A DNA stretch of 52,855 bases, taken from contig CALWEX010000097.1 in assembly GCA_944377425.1 (NCBI GenBank), positions 1-52,855 on the forward strand, read 5' to 3'. The position numbers and the translations under genes are program-made. Position 1 is the stretch's first letter; each line of letters begins with the position of its first letter. This DNA is from an uncultured Clostridia bacterium. Lineage in GTDB: Bacteria; Bacillota; Clostridia; Lachnospirales; Anaerotignaceae. This document shows, one piece after another, positions 10,397 through 18,590 of the stretch. Below the pieces are notes generated by a model that searched no databases, was not told where the DNA came from, and worked only from the letters and a program-made list of their open reading frames with translations.

Positions 10397-10400
10397 TAAA

Positions 10401-11486
10401 ATGTATATTAAAAATATTTCCCTGTCTGACTTTAGAAATATACAAAGAGCCGATGTTGAGCTAAAAAACGGCATTAATATTTTTTACGGAGCAAACGCTA
10501 ACGGAAAAACAAATTTTTTGGAGTCAATTTATTTGTGCTCTACAGGCAGAAGTCACAGAACGAAAAATGACAAAGAACTTATAAGCTTTAACTCTGATGA
10601 AGCACATATACGGGTATTTATACAAAATGAAAACATCACACAACGTATAGATGCTCATATACGGCGAAATGATAAAAAAGGTATTGCAGTAAACGGAATA
10701 CCGCTAAAAAAAAGCAGTGAGCTTTTTGGTACACTGTATACAGTAATATTTTCGCCAGAAGACCTTCAGCTTATTAAAGATTCACCTTCCCAAAGAAGAC
10801 GTTTTATTGATATAGAGCTTTGTCAGTTAAGCAAAGTATACTGCTATAATTTACAACAGTATATGAAGGTACTTAAACAAAGAAATAATCTTTTAAAGGA
10901 AATTCAAAAAGATGCTTCTTTAAAGGAAACTCTTTTTGTTTGGGATAGTCAGCTTGTGGAATTTGGCAGAAATATAATTAAAAACAGAAAAAAATTCGTT
11001 GAAGAGCTGAGTTATAAAGCTTCTTTAAGACATAAACAGATTACATCAAGTAAAGAAGAATTATCTGTTTTATATAACCCCAGTGTGGATGAAGAAAGTT
11101 TTGACGAAAAACTTTTTTCTTTTTTAAATCGTGATATAATAACAGGCAGTACGTCTATAGGTCCTCATAGGGATGATATAAGTTTTTATGTAAACGAAAA
11201 TGATGTTAAAATTTATGGTTCCCAAGGCCAGCAAAGAACGGCAGCTGTATGTGCTAAACTGGCGGAAATAGATATTATAAAGGAAAGCTCTGGTGTTAAT
11301 CCGGTTTTACTTTTAGATGATGTTTTGTCTGAGCTTGATAAAACACGTCAGCATATGCTTATGGATTGTATTAATAATGTTCAGACCATAATTACATGTA
11401 CAGGTATTGAGGATTCTGTTAAGTCATATGCCGGAGGCGCAGCAGTATTTAATGTTAAAAATGGTATTATAAATCGTGAAATTTAA
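10401..11486 (+). CDS. recF: DNA replication and repair protein RecF
   Basis: RecF is an SMC-like ATPase that helps RecOR load RecA at gaps. The 361 residues show Walker A GANANGKTNFLESI (about residues 28-41), the ABC signature GSQGQQRTAA (about 273-282) and Walker B LLLDDVLSELD. A terminator directly follows, so gyrB and gyrA are not in this operon, unlike in Bacillus and many Clostridia. Confidence 0.96.
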   Translation: MYIKNISLSDFRNIQRADVELKNGINIFYGANANGKTNFLESIYLCSTGRSHRTKNDKELISFNSDEAHIRVFIQNENITQRIDAHIRRNDKKGIAVNGIPLKKSSELFGTLYTVIFSPEDLQLIKDSPSQRRRFIDIELCQLSKVYCYNLQQYMKVLKQRNNLLKEIQKDASLKETLFVWDSQLVEFGRNIIKNRKKFVEELSYKASLRHKQITSSKEELSVLYNPSVDEESFDEKLFSFLNRDIITGSTSIGPHRDDISFYVNENDVKIYGSQGQQRTAAVCAKLAEIDIIKESSGVNPVLLLDDVLSELDKTRQHMLMDCINNVQTIITCTGIEDSVKSYAGGAAVFNVKNGIINREI

Positions 11487-11497
11487 ATTTATTCAGT

Positions 11498-11526
11498 AAA
11501 AAAAGCGCTTAAAAAGCGCTTTTTTT
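11498..11526. terminator. Bidirectional terminator between recF and the XRE gene
   Basis: A perfect AAGCGCTT-type stem is flanked by A-runs on one side and T-runs on the other, so it can end transcripts from both strands. It overlaps the last codon of the converging XRE gene. Confidence 0.85.
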
Positions 11527-11860
11527 ATATTGATTTTTTGTATTTTTCTATGTCATCAATTATTTTTAAAAGGTACTCTTGCTGTGTTTTGGTATAGCAG
11601 CACAGCCTTTCGTAAAGCTCGTTTTTTTCACCTACTTTGGTAGGGTCATTTGTTGTGCAAAGCAGATAATCAAGGCTTACATTAAAAAAATCAGCTATTT
11701 TTTTTAAATCACTTATTGATGGTTCGTTCCTTCCAGATTCATAGTTTGATATAGCAGTATAACCATAACCAAGTATATTAGCTAATTGTGTTTGAGTAAG
11801 TTTTTTACCATTTACATAATAGTTTTCTCTTAAAAATTTAAGTCTTTCGCGGAATTCCAT
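11525..11860 (-). CDS. XRE-family helix-turn-helix regulator
   Basis: This 111-residue protein has an N-terminal Cro/CI-type helix-turn-helix (about residues 6-65), with KLTQTQLANILGYGYTAISN, YESGRNEPS and a conserved SLDYLL end. The C-terminal 45 residues look helical. It resembles SinR-like stand-alone regulators, but its targets cannot be named. It converges on recF, and the region upstream holds a 30-bp perfect palindrome. Confidence 0.85.
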   Translation of the reverse strand: MEFRERLKFLRENYYVNGKKLTQTQLANILGYGYTAISNYESGRNEPSISDLKKIADFFNVSLDYLLCTTNDPTKVGEKNELYERLCCYTKTQQEYLLKIIDDIEKYKKSI

Positions 11861-12215
11861 ATTAAATCACCTATAAAAATATCATAATTTTGTAATTATA
11901 AATTCATAATTTGTGTTATATTTTTATTATATCAACTAATTTTATAAAATTCAACACAAACAGTACAAATAACGGCTGTTTTTTTCTACATAAAACTACA
12001 AATATTAATTAATATTTCACTATATCTGAATTTATTTTGATATCCAATAAATAATTATGCATAATTATTTATTGTTAAATTCGACATAAATCAGTTTATT
12101 TTTTTCCGTAAATGTCGTTTTATAATTTAATATTGTATATGAAAGTATCTTTAAAGGCTAATTAACGCAATATATAATATTTTCAAGGGTGAAAAATTAG
12201 CGGAGGTGCTTTTAT
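11861..12215. other. Gene-free AT-rich spacer between XRE and Noc-like genes
   Basis: No coding capacity is visible. The stretch must hold the divergent promoters of the XRE regulator (minus) and the ParB/Noc-like gene (plus). Its only clear structure is the palindrome at 12045-12074. Confidence 0.6.
12045..12074. repeat. Perfect 30-bp palindrome
   Basis: Positions 12045-12059 are exactly the reverse complement of 12060-12074, centred on ATGCAT, with no loop. It lies between two divergent regulator genes and about 140 bases before the Noc-like start. It could be a dimeric repressor operator. It has no GC arm or T-run typical of a terminator. Confidence 0.85.
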
Positions 12216-13070
12216 ATGCTGAATTTAATAAAATTTTCTGACCTATGCGGAAAGAAAAATGTAAAATGTGTATGTGAAACTGAAAAAGAAAGTATGGTTT
12301 GCCAAATACCAGTAAATGAGATAAAGCCAAATCCAAACCAGCTCAGAAAATTTTTTAAAAGAGAGTCTATAGACGAGCTTATATGCTCTATAAAAAAGTT
12401 CGGTGTGTGCCAGCCTATACTTGTAAGAAACATAAATAATAAGTTTTATGAGCTTATTTCTGGTGAAAGGCGGCTTATGGCGGCAAAAGGAGCTGGTCTT
12501 GATAAAATTCCGGCTATAATTTTAACTGTAAGTGATAACAGAAGTGCTGTTATATCGCTTCTTGAAAATACACAACGCCAAAATTTAAGCTTTATAGAAG
12601 AAGCTGAGGGATTTTACAGTTTAAAAGAAGATTATGGTTTCACGGAAGATGAAATAGCTGCTTCATTTGGTTTAAGGCTCAGCGATGTAAACAGAAAGTT
12701 ACGTTTTATGACATTTACTCCTGAATGCAGAAGAATTATAGCTGAAGGCGGCATAAGCTCTGAACATGCGGCATTGGTATTAAAAATACCAGACGATGTA
12801 ATAAGAAAATCAATACTTAGAAGAATAAGTGATATGGGGCTTTCAATACAAAAAACAGCAGAAATAGTAGAAAGCGAAATTGAAAAGCTCAAGGCTGATG
12901 ATATTATATTTTCTGAACAAAAGGAGAAAAGAAACTTTTCGGATATGCGTCTTTTAACTAATACAGTAAAACGTTCCGTGGAGTTGATGAACCGCTCAGG
13001 AATAGGTGCTGGGTATGAAGTAGAAAACGGTGAAGGCGGAACAAAGATAATAATTTCAATTCCTAATTAA
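12216..13070 (+). CDS. noc: ParB/Noc-like nucleoid occlusion protein
   Basis: The 284 residues show the ParB CTPase core with QIPVNEIKPNPNQLRKFF, GERRLMAAK and ENTQRQNLSFIEEAE, then an HTH region (DEIAASFGLRLSDVNRKLRF) and a C-terminal dimerisation segment. It is a second ParB paralogue next to the canonical soj-parB pair 6 kb away, the pattern expected of Noc, which blocks division over the chromosome. The N-terminus MLNLIKFSDLCG could form the short amphipathic membrane helix used by Noc; that is inference. A GGAGG site precedes the ATG. No Noc-binding motif is visible in this window. Confidence 0.8.
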   Translation: MLNLIKFSDLCGKKNVKCVCETEKESMVCQIPVNEIKPNPNQLRKFFKRESIDELICSIKKFGVCQPILVRNINNKFYELISGERRLMAAKGAGLDKIPAIILTVSDNRSAVISLLENTQRQNLSFIEEAEGFYSLKEDYGFTEDEIAASFGLRLSDVNRKLRFMTFTPECRRIIAEGGISSEHAALVLKIPDDVIRKSILRRISDMGLSIQKTAEIVESEIEKLKADDIIFSEQKEKRNFSDMRLLTNTVKRSVELMNRSGIGAGYEVENGEGGTKIIISIPN

Positions 13071-13168
13071 GTTTACATAATATTTTTGATATTCTGAATT
13101 GAAACTATAATATTTCGTTTTATAAATGAAATATTTCGACAAAATAATATATAATTTTTCATAATAAT

Positions 13169-13210
13169 AAAATCCTTGCACTAAAATTATTTATTTAATA
13201 CAAGGATTTT
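13169..13210. terminator. Bidirectional terminator between noc and the DMT transporter gene
   Basis: AAAATCCTTG (13169-13178) pairs with CAAGGATTTT (13201-13210), giving a T-run on either strand between converging genes. Confidence 0.78.
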
Positions 13211-13213
13211 ATT

Positions 13214-14161
13214 TCATATAGATGCGTCTTTAATTTTGTTTTTGTTTAGAAATTTTATACTTTTGTCAGGTATTTGGGCCAGTGTTACTGCGGCAAATAC
13301 TATTATACAGCCAATAGTTTCTTTAAATGTAAGAACCTGATGAAGCACAACCCAACCGGCAAGAACTGAAAATACCGATTCAAGGCTCATTATAAGAGAG
13401 GCTATAACTGGTTCTGTATACCGCTGACCGAATATCTGGAGTGTATATGCAACACCGCTTGAAAGAACGGCGGCGTATAAAATAGGGCCCATACTCTTTA
13501 ATATATCCGCTACAGCCGGCATTTCAATATAAATCATAGGTATTGTTGATATTAAGGCACAAACTAAAAACTGTATGCAGCTTAAAACAACACCATCAAC
13601 TTTAGGTGAGAAATGGTCTATTGTAAGTATATGAAATGCATTGCAGAAAGCACAGAGTAGTATATAAAAATCGCCTTTTGATATACTTTCTAATCCTTCT
13701 GTTATACATAAAAGATAGAGACCGAAAATAGCGGCTATTAAGCTTATTATAATTTTTAATCCAATGCGTTTTCCTACAAAAAGTCCAAGCACAGGTATTA
13801 TTATTACATAAAAAGTTGTTATAAAACCGGCTTTGCCTACAGATGTATACTTTAAACCTATTTGTTGGAAAGAACTTGCTAAAAAAAGCATACAGCCACA
13901 GCATATACCAGCTTTTATTACGTCTTTTTTAGATGAGCCTTTTATGTAAGTGGAATTTTGACCACTCGAAAATTTGCGTATTATAAATATAAGTGGAATA
14001 AGTACTATAAATGCTACATAATTTCTCATGGTGTTAAATGTAAAAGGGCCTATAAAATCCATTCCTTTGCTTTGAGCCACAAAAGCTGTGCCCCAAATAA
14101 AAGCCGCCATAAGAAGCATAAAGTTGCCTTTAATAGCTTTTTTCTTAACTTGATTTCTCAT
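13214..14161 (-). CDS. EamA/DMT-family transporter
   Basis: This 315-residue protein has ten hydrophobic segments arranged as two EamA repeats and the typical early motif AAFIWGTAFVAQ. The second repeat ends in GCIIVFAAVTLAQI. The family exports or imports small metabolites such as amino acids; the substrate cannot be read from sequence. The ATG has AAGGAAA upstream. It is the last gene of a minus-strand group with the thioesterase, although a hairpin separates them. Confidence 0.9.
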   Translation of the reverse strand: MRNQVKKKAIKGNFMLLMAAFIWGTAFVAQSKGMDFIGPFTFNTMRNYVAFIVLIPLIFIIRKFSSGQNSTYIKGSSKKDVIKAGICCGCMLFLASSFQQIGLKYTSVGKAGFITTFYVIIIPVLGLFVGKRIGLKIIISLIAAIFGLYLLCITEGLESISKGDFYILLCAFCNAFHILTIDHFSPKVDGVVLSCIQFLVCALISTIPMIYIEMPAVADILKSMGPILYAAVLSSGVAYTLQIFGQRYTEPVIASLIMSLESVFSVLAGWVVLHQVLTFKETIGCIIVFAAVTLAQIPDKSIKFLNKNKIKDASI

Positions 14162-14193
14162 TTTAATTTTTTCCTTTGTTTATTTTTAATTAT

Positions 14194-14240
14194 AAAATAC
14201 AGACAGCTTGTTTAAGTAAAAAACATGCTGTCTGTATTTT
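14194..14240 (-). terminator. Hairpin terminator downstream of the thioesterase gene
   Basis: A perfect 14-base inverted repeat (14194-14207 and 14227-14240, arms AAAATACAGACAGC and its complement) follows the thioesterase stop. The trailing bases are T-rich but interrupted, so termination may be partial. Confidence 0.65.
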
Positions 14241-14246
14241 AGTTGT

Positions 14247-14729
14247 TTATTTTTTATTGTCAAATATTTCGGATGTTTTACCGTTAAGTATTATAAATGT
14301 AGTTGTAGCTGAAGCAGCTAAAATCATATCGCGGTTTACGGCACGCAGTTCTCCGGTATAACCGGCAAGTGTGCGGCCTAAGTGGTTGGCTTTTACTGTT
14401 ATTTCTATTTTATCGCCTAAATATACTGGTTTATGAAAATGTACTCCAAGCTCAACCGTTGTTATAAAACTTTCCTGTGCGAAAAAATGTGTCAGTATTC
14501 CAAATGCGTTGTCAAAAGCAGTTGTTATCATACCACCATGCATTACGCCTTGTGGGTTAAGTTCCCATTCTGCTACATCATAGCCTATTGTAAGGGATTT
14601 TTCTTCATAATTACACCTTATAAAATATGGGTTCATCATTTTTTCAACATCATTTCTGCGGTCTTCACCAGCTAAAAGTGTTAATATTTCTTTTATTTTG
14701 TTTTCCATTAATAACTGTTTGTCTTCCAT
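14247..14729 (-). CDS. PaaI-family hotdog thioesterase
   Basis: This 160-residue single hotdog-domain protein carries the signature NPQGVMHGGMITTAFDNAFG and VHFHKPVYLGDKI, typical of PaaI/YbgC-type acyl-CoA thioesterases. The substrate is unknown. The ATG at 14729 has GGGAG upstream. It lies 24 bases after the alpha/beta hydrolase gene, so the two are probably co-transcribed. Confidence 0.88.
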   Translation of the reverse strand: MEDKQLLMENKIKEILTLLAGEDRRNDVEKMMNPYFIRCNYEEKSLTIGYDVAEWELNPQGVMHGGMITTAFDNAFGILTHFFAQESFITTVELGVHFHKPVYLGDKIEITVKANHLGRTLAGYTGELRAVNRDMILAASATTTFIILNGKTSEIFDNKK

Positions 14730-14753
14730 TAATTTTAAATCTCCCGTTATGTT

Positions 14754-15698
14754 TTATCTAAAAAAGTCTTCAGCTGAATTGGCAAATTCAACACTGTTTT
14801 CAATATGAGGGAAAAGGCGTGTTTTTTCAAATATATAATACCTACAATGAGGCATTATTTCACGCATTTTTTCCATATTGTCTATAGAGTTAATTAAGTT
14901 TTCCTCACCCCAAGCAACGCATATAGGTGTTTTAATATCGGCTATATACTGCTTAATGTCCATATTCATAAAGTTTGTTATAAGGGACGCAAAAGCATAG
15001 CGTGCATTGCCTTTTTCGGAATGAGCGCTTTTGTAAAACTGGTTTATAATTTCAGCATAGCTGTTTTCTTTAGCAAAAAAGCCGTAATTATTAATAAATG
15101 CTTTTACTGCTGGCTTAGATGTTTTGATATTGTAATAAGCTGTACCTAAAAGAGGTATTTCCATTAAAATTCTCTTGAATTTGCTTGCGTTTACTGCCAT
15201 AGGGTCGTTAATGCCGTTTGGTGAAACAAGCATAAGCTTAGTAATGTAGTTTTGGTATATTTTTGCGCATGTAACAGCGGCAGCGCCTGAATTATTGGCT
15301 GCAATTACAAAGCATGGCTCCTTAATAACGTTTTCTATAAAGTCCTTAATTAAAGAAGCATAAATAAAAGCCGTATATGTCATTTTTGGTTTGCTGCTCA
15401 TACCGTAGCCAAGCATATCTATTGTATAAATTTTGTATTTAGTTGAAAGCTCGTCCACTGTTTTGTCCCATTCGGCCATGCAGCATGATGTATAAAGGCT
15501 GTGTATAAGCAAAAGCGGCTTACCATGGCCTTTTACTTTATAATATATTCTGCCGTAAGACCAGTCGTAATACTCGCCGTCAATATCGTTGTTTTTTCCG
15601 GCAGCCATGTATGATAATTGGTTAAAAATTTTAACCGCGCCTAAAGAAGCCGCAGCTATTCCGGCTGATTTTAAAACGGATTTAAGTTTTTTATTCAT
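14754..15698 (-). CDS. Alpha/beta hydrolase-fold protein lacking the catalytic serine
   Basis: The 314 residues follow the alpha/beta hydrolase pattern: an oxyanion region LLLIHSLYTS (62-71), DMLGYGMSSKP (94-104), then the position of the nucleophile elbow. Instead of G-x-S-x-G the elbow reads ANNSG (134-138), putting Asn136 where serine is expected. The acid region reads WGEEN where WGxxD is usual. A candidate histidine remains in FPHIE near the C-terminus. A weakly hydrophobic N-terminal segment (10-30) may anchor it. It could be a pseudo-enzyme or use different chemistry. Confidence 0.82.
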   Translation of the reverse strand: MNKKLKSVLKSAGIAAASLGAVKIFNQLSYMAAGKNNDIDGEYYDWSYGRIYYKVKGHGKPLLLIHSLYTSCCMAEWDKTVDELSTKYKIYTIDMLGYGMSSKPKMTYTAFIYASLIKDFIENVIKEPCFVIAANNSGAAAVTCAKIYQNYITKLMLVSPNGINDPMAVNASKFKRILMEIPLLGTAYYNIKTSKPAVKAFINNYGFFAKENSYAEIINQFYKSAHSEKGNARYAFASLITNFMNMDIKQYIADIKTPICVAWGEENLINSIDNMEKMREIMPHCRYYIFEKTRLFPHIENSVEFANSAEDFFR

Positions 15699-15886
15699 AA
15701 AGACACCACCTTTATTTATTTATGGCTTATACTTAATATTATGATACAAAACTGCCGAAATGAAAAGATAAATTTTTAAATGCAGGCAAATAAATTATTG
15801 TATGTATTAAATTGCTTTTGAGCATAATTCTTACATTAATATATGTAAAATAAGTTGAATTTTAAATTGTATTATGATAAACTCGA

Positions 15887-15908
15887 TTTACACTGTTTTT
15901 GGTGTAAA
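15887..15908 (+). promoter_or_regulatory. Inverted repeat upstream of argS
   Basis: TTTACAC (15887-15893) and GTGTAAA (15902-15908) are perfect arms around 8 bases, ending 26 bases before the argS ATG. A weak promoter-like TTGAAT (15855-15860) lies upstream. It may be an operator or a small leader hairpin. Confidence 0.35.
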
Positions 15909-15934
15909 GTAGTAAATCTGAAGGGAAGATTTTA

Positions 15935-17623
15935 ATGGATTTTAAATATGAAATAGCTAAAGCTATTGCCCAATGCTTTGAGCTTGATATAAATGAGGTT
16001 TACAGTGCTATAGAAATACCACCTGATAAAAAGATGGGTGACTATGCTTTTCCTTGCTTTAAGCTTGCTAAAGTTTTAAGAAAAGCTCCGCCTGTTATTG
16101 CACAGGAAATACTTGAAAAAATACAAAAACCGGATTTTGTTAGTACAATAGAGGTAAAAGGGGCATACCTTAACTTTTTTGCTGAAAAGAGCTACTTTGT
16201 TAAAGAAGTTCTTGAAAAAGCCGGAAATGAGAATTACGGCAAAAGCACAAAAGGAGAGGGCAAAACAATAGTTATAGACTATTCTTCACCTAATATTGCT
16301 AAGCCTTTCCATGTTGGCCATTTGCGTTCAACAGTTATAGGCAACGCCCTTTATAAAATATACAGTGCTTTAGGTTATAAATGTGTTGGTGTTAACCATT
16401 TGGGCGACTGGGGAACACAGTTTGGTAAGCTTATATCAGCATATAAAAGATGGGGCTCAAAAGAAGCTGTTGAAAAAGATGGCATATCTGAGCTTATGAG
16501 AATTTATGTTAAATTCCATGATGAAGCTGAAAAAGAACCTTCACTTAACGACGAAGCACGTATGTGGTTTGTTAAAATGCAGGACGGCGACGACGAGGCT
16601 ATTACTCTTTGGAAATGGTTCTATGACCTTTCAATTAAGGAATTTGAAAGAGTTTATGATATACTTGGTGTTAAGTTTGATGCTTATACAGGCGAAAGCT
16701 TTTATAACGACAAAATGGACGCAGTTGTTCAAGAGCTTAAAGACAAAAAACTTCTTACAGAGAGCAACGGTGCTCAGATAGTAGACCTTGAGGACTGCTC
16801 AATGCCTCCTTGCCTTATTATAAGAAGCGATGGTGGCACACTTTATGCCACAAGAGATATTACAGCGGCATTATATAGAAAGAAAACTTATGACTTTGAT
16901 AAATGTATATATGTAACAGCTATAGACCAAAATCTTCACTTTGCACAGTGGTTTAAAGTAATTGAAAAAATGGGATATGATTGGGCAAAAGACCTTGTTC
17001 ATGTGCCTTTTGGTCTTGTAAGCCTTGAAAGCGGAAAACTTTCAACACGTCACGGAAATGTTGTTCTTATGGAGGACCTTCTTAAAGGCTCCATAGATGA
17101 AACAAAGAAAATTATTGATGAAAAGAACCCGAATCTGCCAGACAAAGAAAATGTTGCAAAACAGGTTGGTATAGGTGCTGTTATATTTAACGACCTTTAC
17201 AATGGCAGAATTAAAGATGTTGTTTTCTCTTGGAGCAGAATGTTAAACTTCGATGGAGAAACAGGACCTTATGTTCAGTATACCAATGCTAGAGCATGCA
17301 GCGTTATTAAAAAAGCTGGAGATGTTGATTTAACTAAGGCTGGTTATTCAGCTTTAAGCGATGAAGCTTCATTTGAAGTATGTAAGCTTTTAAACAACTA
17401 TCCAACAAAAATACAGGATGCTGCTGATAAATATGAACCTTCAGTAATTTCAAGGTATCTTGTAGACCTTTCACAGGCATTTAACAAGTTCTACCATGAC
17501 AACCCTATAATTGTAGATGATGAAGGTGTAAAGGCAGCAAGATTAACACTTGTAAAAGCAGTAAACAGTGTACTTGTAAATGGTTTGGCACTTTTGGGAA
17601 TATCTGCACCAGAACAAATGTAA
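15935..17623 (+). CDS. argS: Arginyl-tRNA synthetase
   Basis: ArgRS charges tRNA-Arg. The 562 residues contain the N-terminal Add1 domain, the class I signature SPNIAKPFHVGHLRS (near residues 114-128), KLSTRHGNVV in place of KMSKS, and the anticodon-binding end NKFYHDNPI. GAAGGGAAG precedes the ATG. The gene is monocistronic, ending in a terminator set between two parS sites. Confidence 0.97.
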   Translation: MDFKYEIAKAIAQCFELDINEVYSAIEIPPDKKMGDYAFPCFKLAKVLRKAPPVIAQEILEKIQKPDFVSTIEVKGAYLNFFAEKSYFVKEVLEKAGNENYGKSTKGEGKTIVIDYSSPNIAKPFHVGHLRSTVIGNALYKIYSALGYKCVGVNHLGDWGTQFGKLISAYKRWGSKEAVEKDGISELMRIYVKFHDEAEKEPSLNDEARMWFVKMQDGDDEAITLWKWFYDLSIKEFERVYDILGVKFDAYTGESFYNDKMDAVVQELKDKKLLTESNGAQIVDLEDCSMPPCLIIRSDGGTLYATRDITAALYRKKTYDFDKCIYVTAIDQNLHFAQWFKVIEKMGYDWAKDLVHVPFGLVSLESGKLSTRHGNVVLMEDLLKGSIDETKKIIDEKNPNLPDKENVAKQVGIGAVIFNDLYNGRIKDVVFSWSRMLNFDGETGPYVQYTNARACSVIKKAGDVDLTKAGYSALSDEASFEVCKLLNNYPTKIQDAADKYEPSVISRYLVDLSQAFNKFYHDNPIIVDDEGVKAARLTLVKAVNSVLVNGLALLGISAPEQM

Positions 17624-17627
17624 TAAA

Positions 17628-17643
17628 TGTTTCACGTGAAACA
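17628..17643. promoter_or_regulatory. parS: parS centromere site 1
   Basis: The 16-base palindrome TGTTTCACGTGAAACA matches the bacterial parS consensus exactly. It lies immediately after argS and 188 bases before parA. Confidence 0.95.
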
Positions 17644-17651
17644 CAAATTAT

Positions 17652-17685
17652 AATCCGGTTTAGAAATAAACCGGATTCATTTTTT
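17652..17685 (+). terminator. argS terminator
   Basis: An 11-base perfect stem (17652-17662 and 17667-17677) with a 4-base loop is followed by T-rich DNA. It lies between the two parS sites. Confidence 0.85.
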
Positions 17686-17701
17686 GATTTTTATGTTAAA
17701 A

Positions 17702-17717
17702 TGTTTCACGTGAAACA
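17702..17717. promoter_or_regulatory. parS: parS centromere site 2
   Basis: A second exact TGTTTCACGTGAAACA palindrome, 74 bases after the first and upstream of parA. Paired parS sites beside soj-parB should nucleate the ParB complex near the origin. Confidence 0.95.
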
Positions 17718-17815
17718 TTTTAATAAATATTAGTATTTTTAGTTTATTTTTCAATTAAACTGTGATAGAATAATTAAAAACTTAGTATATGTTACAGTAA
17801 GGAAGATGTAATTTT

Positions 17816-18589
17816 ATGGGCAAAGTTAGAATTATAGCGGTAGCTAATCAAAAAGGCGGAGTTGGCAAAACAACAACCGCTATAAATCTTTCGGCGTGTT
17901 TGGCGGAAGCAGGTAAAAAAGTTCTTATTATAGATGCTGACCCTCAGGGAAACTCCACCAGCGGTCTTGGTTTTGAAAAAAATGAAATTGAAAACACTAT
18001 ATATGAAATACTGCTTGATGAAATTAAAATTCAAGATGCTATTTTAAATACATGTGTTGATAATCTTCAAATATTGCCTTCAAATATAAACCTTTCCGGA
18101 GCTGAAATAGAGCTTATAGGCAGAGATAAAAGGGAATATATACTTTCAAATGCCGTAGACACAATAAAAAATAATTATGATTTTATAATTATAGACTGTC
18201 CTCCTTCACTTAATTTAATAACAATTAATGCCCTTACATCATCAGATACGGTTCTTGTACCTATACAGTGTGAGTATTTTGCACTTGAAGGTTTGGAACA
18301 GCTTCTTCATACAATAGGCCTTGTTAAAGACAGGCTTAATCCTTCACTTGAAATGGAAGGAGTTGTTTTTACAATGTATGACGCAAGAACAAACCTTTCA
18401 ATGGAAGTTGTAGAAGAAGTAAAAAAAGATTTGGGCGAAAACATATACAAAACAATAATTCCACGAAATGTCAGGTTAGGAGAGGCGCCAAGCCACGGAT
18501 TGCCTATTATTTTGTATGACAGCCGCTCAAAGGGTGCTGAAAGCTATCGCCTTTTAGCGGAAGAAGTTATTGAGAAGGAGTGGAATTGA
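17816..18589 (+). CDS. soj: Chromosome partitioning ATPase ParA (Soj)
   Basis: ParA/Soj is a deviant Walker ATPase that works with ParB-parS in origin segregation and modulates DnaA. The 257 residues carry the deviant Walker A KGGVGKTTTAINL (about residues 13-25), DADPQGNSTSGLG and Walker B FIIIDCPPSL. GGAAG precedes the ATG. The TGA is followed after one base by the parB start, indicating translational coupling. Confidence 0.96.
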   Translation: MGKVRIIAVANQKGGVGKTTTAINLSACLAEAGKKVLIIDADPQGNSTSGLGFEKNEIENTIYEILLDEIKIQDAILNTCVDNLQILPSNINLSGAEIELIGRDKREYILSNAVDTIKNNYDFIIIDCPPSLNLITINALTSSDTVLVPIQCEYFALEGLEQLLHTIGLVKDRLNPSLEMEGVVFTMYDARTNLSMEVVEEVKKDLGENIYKTIIPRNVRLGEAPSHGLPIILYDSRSKGAESYRLLAEEVIEKEWN

Positions 18590-18590
18590 T

